From the NCBI GenBank assembly GCA_009829735.1, contig CM020618.1, positions 30,294,894-30,358,893 of the forward strand: a DNA stretch of 64,000 nucleotides, read 5' to 3'. The translations under genes and the position numbers were made by a program. Positions 40,189 through 48,809 of this stretch are shown here, in pieces. Numbering within the stretch: position 1 is the stretch's first letter; the number at the start of each line of letters is the position of its first letter. A model generated the notes under the pieces. It had not been told where the DNA came from and did not search any database. It saw nothing but the letters and a program-made list of their open reading frames with translations. Origin of the DNA: Pyropia yezoensis (lineage: Eukaryota > Rhodophyta > Bangiophyceae > Bangiales > Bangiaceae).

Positions 40189-41409
40189 TCATTCCAAGTG
40201 GGAGATGATGGCCTTGGTGTAGTCTGTCGTTGTCGCGGACCCTCCAATATCGGGCGTGCGTGCCTTGTTGCCCTCGAGGACCCGCATGACTGCATTCTCA
40301 ATCGCGTCAGCGTGCTTGGTAAGCTGCAAGTAGCGGAGCATCATGACGCCGCCGAGGATTTGGCCAGTGGGATTGGCCTTGTTCTTCCCCGCAATGTCCA
40401 GCCCTGAATGGCGGGCACCCTGCTCAAAGACCGCGCCCGTCTCCCCAATGTTGGCGCCCGGGAAGAGCCCCGGCCCGCCGCAGATACCCGCTGCAATGTT
40501 GGTCACAATGTTGCCATACAGGTTGGGCAGGATCATGACGTCAAACTGCTGCGGCCGAGAAACCATCTGCATGCACGTGTTGTCGACAATCATGCCCTCA
40601 AACTCAATGTGAGGGTACTCAGCGGCAACGCGCTTGCAGCAGTCGAGGAAGAGGCCATCACCCGACTTCATGATATTGGCCTTGTGCACTGCTGTCACCT
40701 TCTTGCGATTGTTAGCAGCCGCATAAGCAAACGCGTACTGCGCGATCCGCATTGACCGCGACTCGGTGATGATCTTGAGGGACTCTACAACGCCGGGCAC
40801 AGCCTCGTGCTCCATACCCGAGTACTCGCCCTCAGTGTTCTCGCGGATCATCACCACGTCGACGCCGCCTAGCCGCGACTTGACGCCCGGAATACTGTAC
40901 GCATGAACGACATTGGCAAACAAGTCGAAGTCGCGCCGCAGGAGGATGTTGATGCTGGTGTAGGTGCTCTGGACGGGGGTGGTGAAGGGGCCCTTGATGG
41001 CCACCAGGTTCTTCTGAAACGACTTGATGGCATCCTGGGGCAAGCCGTCTTCAAAGTTGCTGAAGCGGAAGGTCTCGAACTCGAGAGGCACGTCAGCCGC
41101 CTCAAACACATCAACAAGGGCACCATTGACCTCCTCGCCAATGCCCTCGCCAGGCAGTAGCGTCGCCGTCCGCATCTGGTTGAGAGTGCCTCCCAGAGGG
41201 AAGGGATTGAGAGAAACTGCCGCCGCGGCGGCATTGCTGGACCAGTTGGCTGACGCGGCAGTCAAGGAGTTGAGGGCCCGGGGGGAGGCGGCGGCCGCCG
41301 TCGTCCCGAGCGTGGGGAGCCGCGCCCCACCGGCGACGGAGCCATGAAACAGACCCTGGCCCGAAGCAGCTGCAGAGCGGGCAGCCTGGAGCAGGCGGGT
41401 GGACTGCAT
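40189..41409 (-). CDS. NAD-dependent isocitrate dehydrogenase, regulatory-type subunit, mitochondrial
   Basis: Subunit of the mitochondrial enzyme converting isocitrate to 2-oxoglutarate with NAD. 406 residues. The N-terminal leader MQSTRLLQAARSAAASGQG is a mitochondrial presequence. The core runs TATLLPGEGIGEEVNGALVD, LFANVVHAYSIPGVKSRLGG, VVMIRENTEGEYSGMEHEAV, KKVTAVHKANIMKSGDGLF, DVMILPNLYGNIVTNIAAG, SGLDIAGKNKANPTGQIL. In catalytic subunits the metal site reads LYGDIISDL; here both Asp are Asn (LYGNIVTN), as in plant regulatory subunits. I therefore call it regulatory. The frame is open upstream to 41769, but the Met at 41409 begins the presequence. A catalytic partner is not in the window. 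Divergent from HIRA. Confidence 0.93.
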   Translation of the reverse strand: MQSTRLLQAARSAAASGQGLFHGSVAGGARLPTLGTTAAAASPRALNSLTAASANWSSNAAAAAVSLNPFPLGGTLNQMRTATLLPGEGIGEEVNGALVDVFEAADVPLEFETFRFSNFEDGLPQDAIKSFQKNLVAIKGPFTTPVQSTYTSINILLRRDFDLFANVVHAYSIPGVKSRLGGVDVVMIRENTEGEYSGMEHEAVPGVVESLKIITESRSMRIAQYAFAYAAANNRKKVTAVHKANIMKSGDGLFLDCCKRVAAEYPHIEFEGMIVDNTCMQMVSRPQQFDVMILPNLYGNIVTNIAAGICGGPGLFPGANIGETGAVFEQGARHSGLDIAGKNKANPTGQILGGVMMLRYLQLTKHADAIENAVMRVLEGNKARTPDIGGSATTTDYTKAIISHLE

Positions 41410-42529
41410 CGTGGGGGACACGAAGGGGGCAGGGGTAGTGGCGAAGGGGGATCCGCTGCGTAGGCAGGCGCCAGGCCCGTGTGCACGTGCGTTTCTACCA
41501 AGTCGACGACACGGCTGCCGGTGTCGCGACAGTCCGAGTGGATGACCGATCGAGTGGTACAGTACCCTTCCAAGAAGTACAATTACTGCACGGGTGCTAC
41601 TTGTAATGCATTCAAACTTGCGGTCGTTGAAAGCGAGCCGTTTCGGATGCAGCCCCAGACCGGTGGTCCGTCTTGTCGCCCTTGCGCTGGTCGTCGAGGA
41701 TCCTCTCTCACTGCTCTGCGGTTGTCTCCTTGCGCAGCCTGCACTTCGTCCGGCAAACGACGATGACAAACAGGCAGCAGCGCGAAGTTCTCACTCTTCT
41801 TCCCCTTTTCTTTCTCGGTCCCTCTCCCTCACGTGGTGGTATAGTCAGGGACAGACGTGGAACCAGTCCCCCATTGCTGCGGCAATCAGCCCGTATCTTC
41901 TCGCTCCCCGCCCCAACAGAAGTGAAGAGCCTTTGTGTATCGACCTGAAGGTACACTCCAAAGACCTCGATGGCCTGCATCAGTCCACTCATTGTGCCAC
42001 AGCCGCCATCCAGTGGTTTCCCAGATACATCAGCGCTGCTCGCAGTCGCTGCGGACCACATCGATGGCCTCACAGCGCGCACCCAGCCACGCGACGGCCA
42101 CAGAGCCCTGCAGGCTCTGTGGCCTTCTGCCACGTGTAAGCCACGTCGTCGCCGCGCTCCGCGCCTTCTGTCACCGGGCCGCCCCGCACGATTGCCGCTT
42201 CTCCTTCGTGCTCTCACCGGACACAGCGTCACCACTAATCGGCGCATGCGGTGGACGTTCGGCCCAGTCGCTGTTGTTTTACTATACTGCCTCGCTGCTA
42301 GCGACGCTGCTCTTGGTCTCTGCATGAGTCGACGCCTACCAGCGAACCCCACCCACTCCCCTCTGCCGCGACCTGGGTCAACCCCTTCCCCCCCCCCCTC
42401 CCCCCCCTTCACTTTTTGGCTTGAAATTCTGTCGCCGCTTGGCTAACCCCGTTCGCCCCCACTTGGCGCCGACGTTTGTGGCCTGTCGCTTTCGCTGCAC
42501 CCCCCCCGTTTGCCTCCTCTAACCCGGCA
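41410..42529. other. Divergent intergenic region, NAD-IDH / HIRA
   Basis: 1.1 kb with both promoters. Short frames on both strands have no recognisable product. Confidence 0.5.
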
Positions 42530-45500
42530 ATGCGGTTCTTCATACCCTCGTGGCTGCGGCATGCGGCGCCCCCCGGTGCAACGCCCAGCCGAGGAGTCGT
42601 CTCTGCTGGCGGCGCCGCAGGGACGGCGGGCGCTCCGACGGCGGCGGTCGCCACTGGCGCCAGCCGCGGCAGCAAGCAGTTGCCGGCCGTCTTCTCCATC
42701 GACCTCCAGCCAGGCATCGGCCCGGTTCGGCGGCTTGCCACCGCGGGCCAAGATGCGTGCGTCATGATATGGAACGTGGAGGTGTTGAAGCAGTCGACAC
42801 CGGTGACGCCGGCCGAGGTGGGGGGCGGCCGGGGGGGCGGCGGTGGCGGGGGGCCTGGGGCGGCGGCGACGACCAACGGGAAGGGGGCGGGTGGCGCTGC
42901 TGGCGGCGGCGACGAGGGGACTGTTCCCCCAAAGGGCGCCCTATTGGCGTCCCTGTCCTTTCACTCGGCGGCCGTCAACTGCGTGCGGTGGTCGCCCGAC
43001 GGGACGCTGTTGGCGTCGGCTGGCGACGACGGGGTGGTGCTGTTGTACGAGTGCTTGCGATCGGCGGTGGGGGATGGAGGTGGCGTTAGGGGGGGTGGCG
43101 GCAGCGGAGGCGGCCAGGGCGGTTCATCGACGGGCTTTGGTGCCGCGACAGCCCTCGAGTCGTGGCGCTGCCGCCGCCCCCTGCGCGGCCACACCGGCGA
43201 CGTGACGGACCTGGCGTGGTCCCCCAACTGTGCCCGTCTGGCATCGTCTTCTATTGATAACCTCGTCTTGGTGTGGGCAGCCGCTGACGGCCGGCGGGTG
43301 GCGACGCTTGCCGGCCATGCGGGCCTCGTGAAGGGTGTCGCTTGGGACCCCGTCGGCCGCTTCATTGCCTCCCAGGGCGATGACCGGTCCGTCATTATTT
43401 GGCGAACCGCCGACTGGAAGGCCGAGAAGCGCCTCGAGAAACCGTTTGCCGACGCAGTGCACCACGTGCACAGCCTATCCTTCTTTCTGCGGCTCAGCTG
43501 GTCGCCCTGCGGCTCCCAGCTGCTTACGCCCAACGCCTTCCAGCGGCCCAACCACGTGGCGCCCATGTTTAGCCGCTCGTCGGGCTTCACGTCGCAGATG
43601 GATTTTGTAGGCCACCGCGGGCCGGTGGTCGCGACTCGCTTTTCGCCGCGATTGTACGTGCCTCTGGGCAAGCCGCCGCCAGCGCTGGCCGCGCCGCCTG
43701 GGGGTGGAGGAGGGGCGGCGGGGGGGATGGGGGCCGCTGCCTCGGCCAATGGCGGCGTCGCGGGGGTCGTCGCGGGTGCGGAGGGTGAGTCTGGCTGGAA
43801 AGACGGTGCCTCCTACACCTGCCTGGCGCTCGGGTCCAAGGACCGGGGCGCCACGCTGTGGAAGGCGTCCGCGGCAACCCCATTCCTCTCCCTCGCCCAG
43901 ATGTTTGACTCAGACCTGGTGGACCTCTCCTGGGGCGCGGACGGGTACACGATGGCCGCCTCTTCCACCGACGGCCGCGTCGTGCTGATGCAGTTTGAGC
44001 CGCGGGAGCTGGGCGTCGTTGTACCGCGGGCGCAAGAGGCCCGCATCCTGGGCACAATTGCACGGAGTTTTGGCGGGACCGCCTCTGTCGCGCAGCTGCC
44101 GGAGTCGACCACGACGCTGGCGATGGAGGACGCGCTAATGCGGCAGCAGCCGCCGGCTTTGCTACCAGCGGGAGGCGTGGGAGGCGCGCCCGCCGCACCC
44201 GCGGCCGCCCCAGACCCCGGTCGAAAACGCAAGGCCCCGGATGACGGCAGCGGTGGCGGTGCCCCATCCCCCTCTGCTCCCAGCGCACCCACCGCCGCTG
44301 CCCTTCACCCTGTTCGAACGGTGGTGCTCATTTCTCAGCAACGTGAGGTGCGCAAGGGTGGCAAGCGCCGTATCATCCCCACTGCCGTACCCGCGCCCGG
44401 CGCGGCGCCGCGTCGCGCACTACCAAGCGTTTTGCCGGGAGGACCAGCGCCACCGCCATCGGGCGGCCTGAGGGGGGGCGAGGCCCCCGCCGCCGCTACA
44501 GCAGTCGCCCGGCCATCCGCGGCGTCCGGGCCGACGGGCGTCTCAGCTACCCACTCACGGGGGTTTGGGGCGGCCGCCCCTGCACCTGCGCCGTCGCAAC
44601 CACCCCCCGCGGCTGCCGCCGCTGCTGCGACGCACCTTCCACCCAGCTGCCACGCGGCGTCCCCCGCTGCCGCTAATAGCGGCATTGGCGGGGGCAGCCT
44701 GACTCCGGCCCCCAACGCCGCCATTGCCCTTGATGCCCTCCACCGGGTGGCACTCCCCCGACCGCTGTCGCCGGCCGCACTGGCGGCTGTCGAGCGGGGC
44801 GGCGGCGGCGTGTCGTTGGCGGCGGCGAGCATCCGCGGCCTCCGCACGCCCCTCCTACCGCCCGCCGGCGGAACCGCCGCTGACTCGATGGCCGCCGTCG
44901 GCGTCCCCACTGCCGGCGCCACACTGGTCCGCGCCATCGACGCGCGCACCCCCCCCACGCTGCTGGAGGTGGTGCCGCCCGCTGCGGCTGACGCCATTGC
45001 CGCGGCGGCCACCCTCCTTGTTAGCCGCGGCGGGGCGGTGGCATGGCGGGACTTTATTCCAGCCGCGACCCCGGTGGTAGCCGTCGCCGGTGCGGCTGGC
45101 CGATTCGTCGCTGTTGCTACCGCCGATGGCCTGCTGCGCCTGTACAGCGGGCGCGGGGGACGGCGGCTGGCGCCACCACTCGCACTAGACAGCCCGCCTC
45201 ACGTCATGGAGGCTGACGTCGTGGGAGGTGTCGGCGGTGCGGGGGGCGTCGTCCGCCTGGGGGGGGGGGAGGAGGGGGGCGGTTCGGAAGACGATGACCT
45301 TGGTATCGGTGCGGGGCGCGGTGGCGGCGGGGGCGGCGCGACGGCGGCCGCCACGGCCGGTGCCGCCCTCCCCCCAGTGCTGGCCGGCCGCACCACGGGC
45401 CGGCGCGGTGAGCGATGGCACCTGCTGCTCGTAACCCGCAGCGGCCAGTGCACCGTCTACGACGTTCGGACGCTCCGGTTGGTGGTTACCCGCTGCGCGG

Positions 45501-46396
45501 CGGTGCTCCTGGCGCGGGTGCGCCCGACGGGGGGCGCTGCAGGCAGCGGAGACGGCGGCGGCGGCGGCAGCGGGGGTGCCCTTCCTGCCACTGAGCTGTA
45601 CCGGTCCATTGTGCTCGGGCGGGTGACGCCGTCGGGGGAGCCGCTGTTGGCGCTGTCGGATGGCTCCACCTTCCTCTACGACCGCCGGCTCGCCGCGTGG
45701 CTCCGCGTCGCCGGCGGCGGCGACGCGACCTACTCAGAGTTTACGTTTGCGGCGGCAACGGCCGAGGCGGCCGGCTCGGGCGGCCTCGTTCACCGCCTTC
45801 AGGCGCGGGCCGCGGCGACCGAGGCGGCGGCCGCGGCGGGCAGGTCTGCCGGTGGAGCGTCGGCGGGCGGCGGCGGTGCCACCGCCGCCGCCGCGTCGGC
45901 CGCCCTCACCGCCCTCGCTGCGGAGGCCGACGGCCGGCGGGCGGCGGTGGAGACGCTCGGCCACCTCGAGACGCTGGTGTGGACGGCTGCGCGCCTGCGG
46001 TCGGCCGCCGAACTCAAGTACTACCTCGCCTGCTACGCCGCCCGCCTGGCGTCCGTGGCAGGAGACGCGGCCGGCGGCGTCGGCGGTGGTGGCAGCGGCG
46101 TCGGCGGCGTGAGTGTCTCGCCTGTCAGCGGCGGCGGCGGCGGCGGCGACCGCGACCCCGACGCGGCGGCCGCGGCGGCGCGCCTCCGGGAGCTGTGCGA
46201 CGGCCTGATGGAGGCGGCTGCGACCGGGGCGCCCGGCGGGCCCGCGGGGGTGACCCTCCTCCGCTCGACGGTGCTGCCGGTGGTGTCGGCCAACCGGGGC
46301 ATGCAGCGGCTGGTTGCGGGCTACACGGACAGCCTGCGAGAGCTCCCGCAGGCAGCGGGGGGGGCGGAGGGGGGCGCGGGGGCGGCGGGTCCATGA
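42530..46396 (+). CDS. HIRA: HIRA, H3.3 histone chaperone (WD40 plus HIRA domain)
   Basis: Scaffold of the replication-independent nucleosome assembly complex that deposits histone H3.3. 1,288 residues, intronless. It starts MRFFIPSWLRHA, the family's N-terminus, then VFSIDLQPG and RLATAGQDACVMIWNVE as the first WD40 blade. Further blades are SAAVNCVRWSPDGTLLASAG, DVTDLAWSPNCARLASSSID, LVKGVAWDPVGRFIASQGDD, RLSWSPCGSQLL, and VDLSWGADGYTMAASSTDG (to about residue 490). The B-domain-like segment includes RTVVLISQQREVRKGGKRRI near residue 600. The C-terminal HIRA domain includes WHLLLVTRSGQCTVYDVRTL, LYRSIVLGRVTPSGEPLLAL, LETLVWTAARLRSAAELKYY and RLRELCDGLMEAA. Gly/Ala-rich inserts separate the blades. 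Convergent with Psf3. Confidence 0.95.
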   Translation: MRFFIPSWLRHAAPPGATPSRGVVSAGGAAGTAGAPTAAVATGASRGSKQLPAVFSIDLQPGIGPVRRLATAGQDACVMIWNVEVLKQSTPVTPAEVGGGRGGGGGGGPGAAATTNGKGAGGAAGGGDEGTVPPKGALLASLSFHSAAVNCVRWSPDGTLLASAGDDGVVLLYECLRSAVGDGGGVRGGGGSGGGQGGSSTGFGAATALESWRCRRPLRGHTGDVTDLAWSPNCARLASSSIDNLVLVWAAADGRRVATLAGHAGLVKGVAWDPVGRFIASQGDDRSVIIWRTADWKAEKRLEKPFADAVHHVHSLSFFLRLSWSPCGSQLLTPNAFQRPNHVAPMFSRSSGFTSQMDFVGHRGPVVATRFSPRLYVPLGKPPPALAAPPGGGGGAAGGMGAAASANGGVAGVVAGAEGESGWKDGASYTCLALGSKDRGATLWKASAATPFLSLAQMFDSDLVDLSWGADGYTMAASSTDGRVVLMQFEPRELGVVVPRAQEARILGTIARSFGGTASVAQLPESTTTLAMEDALMRQQPPALLPAGGVGGAPAAPAAAPDPGRKRKAPDDGSGGGAPSPSAPSAPTAAALHPVRTVVLISQQREVRKGGKRRIIPTAVPAPGAAPRRALPSVLPGGPAPPPSGGLRGGEAPAAATAVARPSAASGPTGVSATHSRGFGAAAPAPAPSQPPPAAAAAAATHLPPSCHAASPAAANSGIGGGSLTPAPNAAIALDALHRVALPRPLSPAALAAVERGGGGVSLAAASIRGLRTPLLPPAGGTAADSMAAVGVPTAGATLVRAIDARTPPTLLEVVPPAAADAIAAAATLLVSRGGAVAWRDFIPAATPVVAVAGAAGRFVAVATADGLLRLYSGRGGRRLAPPLALDSPPHVMEADVVGGVGGAGGVVRLGGGEEGGGSEDDDLGIGAGRGGGGGGATAAATAGAALPPVLAGRTTGRRGERWHLLLVTRSGQCTVYDVRTLRLVVTRCAAVLLARVRPTGGAAGSGDGGGGGSGGALPATELYRSIVLGRVTPSGEPLLALSDGSTFLYDRRLAAWLRVAGGGDATYSEFTFAAATAEAAGSGGLVHRLQARAAATEAAAAAGRSAGGASAGGGGATAAAASAALTALAAEADGRRAAVETLGHLETLVWTAARLRSAAELKYYLACYAARLASVAGDAAGGVGGGGSGVGGVSVSPVSGGGGGGDRDPDAAAAAARLRELCDGLMEAAATGAPGGPAGVTLLRSTVLPVVSANRGMQRLVAGYTDSLRELPQAAGGAEGGAGAAGP

Positions 46397-46696
46397 TATT
46401 GGGGGGGATGGGGGGGGCACCCGTTGGTGATTGGATGGAGGGGGAGGGGACGGCTGGCAGGGGGAGGTGCCCCCGCTGGCCGCGCATGGCCCAGAAGCCA
46501 CCCACTAGGAGGAGAAATGGAGACTACAGACTACAGCACGCGCGGTACAACCAGCCGAACAAACAAGAGGCAGACGGTCGTGAAGCAAGGGCGCCAGCTT
46601 TAGGTCCAACGGCCTGTGGCGTCTGCCAGTGGACGTGCTGCACTCCTCCCCCCCCCGCCCCTCCACCTCCCCCCAGCCCCCCACGGCACGCCCCCC
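46397..46696. other. Convergent 3' region, HIRA / Psf3
   Basis: Exactly 300 bases between stops, with no gene. A C18-type homopolymer follows inside the Psf3 coding end. Confidence 0.5.
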
Positions 46697-48033
46697 TCAT
46701 TGCCGCCGCCGGCCTCGCCTCCCCCCCCCCCCCCCCCCCCCCCCCGGCGGGTCCGCCACCACCCGCCGCTTGCCCAGCACCGCAGTCGCGGGCGCCACCA
46801 CCCGCTCCGCGGCGCCGCGGCGCCACTCGGCGGCCGCCAACGCGGCGGCGCGGGCGGCAAAGTACAGCCCCCGCTCGTCGGCGTCGAGCTTGGACAGGAG
46901 CCCCCCGCCCCCCGCGCCGCCCGCCGCGGCTGCCGCCTTGGCCAGCAGCCCGCCGCCGCCGCCGCCCCCCCGCCCCCCCCCGCCCCCACCCGCCCCCGCC
47001 CCCGCCGCCGCCACACTCCCCGCCGCCGCATAGGTGGCGGCGTCGACAATCCGCCACGCCCGCGACGCGGCGGCGGCGGCGAGGGCGGGGCCCAGCCCGG
47101 CCTCACCGTCGAGCGTGCCGCCCAGCCGGCCGCCCCACCGGTAGTAGTGGGACGCCCGGCCGGCGAGGGACACGTGGGGGGCGTCGGCCGCCAGCTCGGC
47201 CCGCGCGCGCCCGTCATAGGCGCGGGGGAGTTCGAGCGTTACCAGCGACCGCTCCGCGAGCGTCTCGGCCAGCCAGTAGGGGAGGGCCACGCGCAGGCCC
47301 GCGGGGAGGGTGGCGGTGAGGCGTGGGGGGGGGGCGGGGAGGGGGGGGGACCCGTCTTCGTCGTCCTCGTCATCCAGGGGGGCAGGGGGGGGGGGGGGGG
47401 GGGGGGGCGGGGCGCCGCCCGCAGAAACCGACGACGCGAGTGCCGACGCGGGGTCGAGGTAGGCCAGGCCGTCAGCGTCGACGTTGAAGGCGCAAAAAAT
47501 GGGCTGCGCGGATGTGACGTGAAGGAAAGGGAGAAAAGAGGGACAGACAGGGAGCGCCGGGGAGCAGGCAGAGGCAGAAAGAGCGGGAGGGGGACACAAA
47601 CAAGGCGAGCGGCAAAGAGTCACAATGGGAAGGACGGGCGCGTTAGTCCCTGTCCGAGCCGGCCACCCCGCCGTGGGACACCGCCGCCAACGCAGGCGGG
47701 GCTGGCGGGAAGCGGGGACCCCGCGGCGGAGGACCCCACCGCTGCCGGCAAAGGGCGCATCAGCCGACCCGCCAGCGGCAGCCTCCCGCCGGGGCAGAGC
47801 GCGGTAGCACAGCGACCTATCCCACCTTGACAGCGCGGCGACCCCTGCCAGCCGCACAGGCAGTGCAGCAGGCTAGCTCACCCCTCCCACCCCCCCGCTC
47901 CCTCTGGGATGGAGCCCCACCCTCCCTCCTGCCCCCCCGGTCCGCCCGGCGACGGACGCTCGCCCCGACCACCACGTACATCCGAAGTGGCCAGGATGGC
48001 GTCAACGTCGTAGTAGTCCTCATCCGCGTCCAT
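46697..48033 (-). CDS. PSF3: GINS complex subunit Psf3 (2 exons)
   Basis: One of four GINS subunits that, with Cdc45 and MCM2-7, form the replicative helicase. Exon 1 is 47980-48033 (18 codons, MDADEDYYDVDAILATSD). The intron is 47504-47979, donor GTACGT and acceptor GCGCAG. Exon 2 is 46697-47503. The phase-0 splice joins ATSD to PIFCAFNVDADGLAYLDP, reproducing the Psf3 start (YYDIDDIL ... C-x-F ... GLG-FLD). Next come LPYWLAETLAERSLVTLELP, RAELAADAPHVSLAGRASHY and YYRWGGRL. 286 residues against roughly 180-215 in other eukaryotes. The excess is a Pro run encoded by a G23 tract (47385-47407 on the plus strand), an acidic stretch LDDEDDEDG, and Gly/Ala-rich C-terminal inserts. Exon 1 alone is too short to be called as an open frame, so the gene is easily missed. 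Confidence 0.88.
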
Positions 48034-48713
48034 GGCGCTCCGCCGCCACCGCCGCCACCGCCGCCACCGCCGCCACCGCCGCCACCGCCGCTGCCGCTGT
48101 CACCCGCGGTGCCCCCCTCTCGCCCCCCTCCCCCCTCCCCCGTTCCGCCGTCGCCGCCAAAGCCGCACCCCCCTTCCCCCCCCCACCGCCGGCGCCGCCG
48201 CCACTGCCGCCACAGCGTCAACGGCGGTGGGGCGGTGGCGGACGGGTGCGCGGTGGGGTGGTGACGGTGACGGGCCAAGGGGAACAGCGGAAGCCGAGTG
48301 CGGGGAGGAGTTGCAGGTCGGGAGGGTGGTGGTGGCGGCGGTGCCGGCTGGGTCTGGCGGCAAAGGCGGCTGGGCGGCTGCAGACAGGCTGCCAAGGCCG
48401 CCGGCGGGGTGTCCCAGCCCAGACCGACGGCACCGCCGACCCCCCGCCAGAGGGGTCCCAGACGCGGGCCCCGCCGGTTGCCCGCGCGCGCCTCCCGCGC
48501 TGCCGGTGGCGGGGGGGGGGGCGGCGCTCTGGCGGGCGCGCCCCAAAGGGCGGGCGACCTCGCTCGGCAGAGTCCGACAGTGCGCCAATTCTGGTTGTGA
48601 CGCCGCTGGTTAGTCCACCATACTGTGCTCAGCGGGAATGACTGTAATGGAAAGTGGGGTACGACCGCGCGCCTGTACTTCCCGCCACCGACGATTGCAC
48701 CCATCAAGTCTTT
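48034..48713. other. Divergent intergenic region, Psf3 / citrate synthase
   Basis: GC-rich, with a CCGCCA-type trinucleotide array next to the Psf3 start (48040-48090). No gene seen. Confidence 0.5.
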
Positions 48714-48720
48714 TATATAA
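48714..48720 (+). promoter_or_regulatory. TATA box of the citrate synthase gene
   Basis: TATATAA at 48714-48720 predicts a start near 48745. The first in-frame Met codons are then at 48810 and 48837, not the conserved-looking 49062. This matters for targeting of the product. Confidence 0.65.
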
Positions 48721-48809
48721 GCTCGGGCTGCCTTGGATGTAGTTGTATCTCCTCCTGGATTGTTCGGGCCAACACCCCCATCCGTGCCCATCTTCCACAC
48801 CCCAGATTT

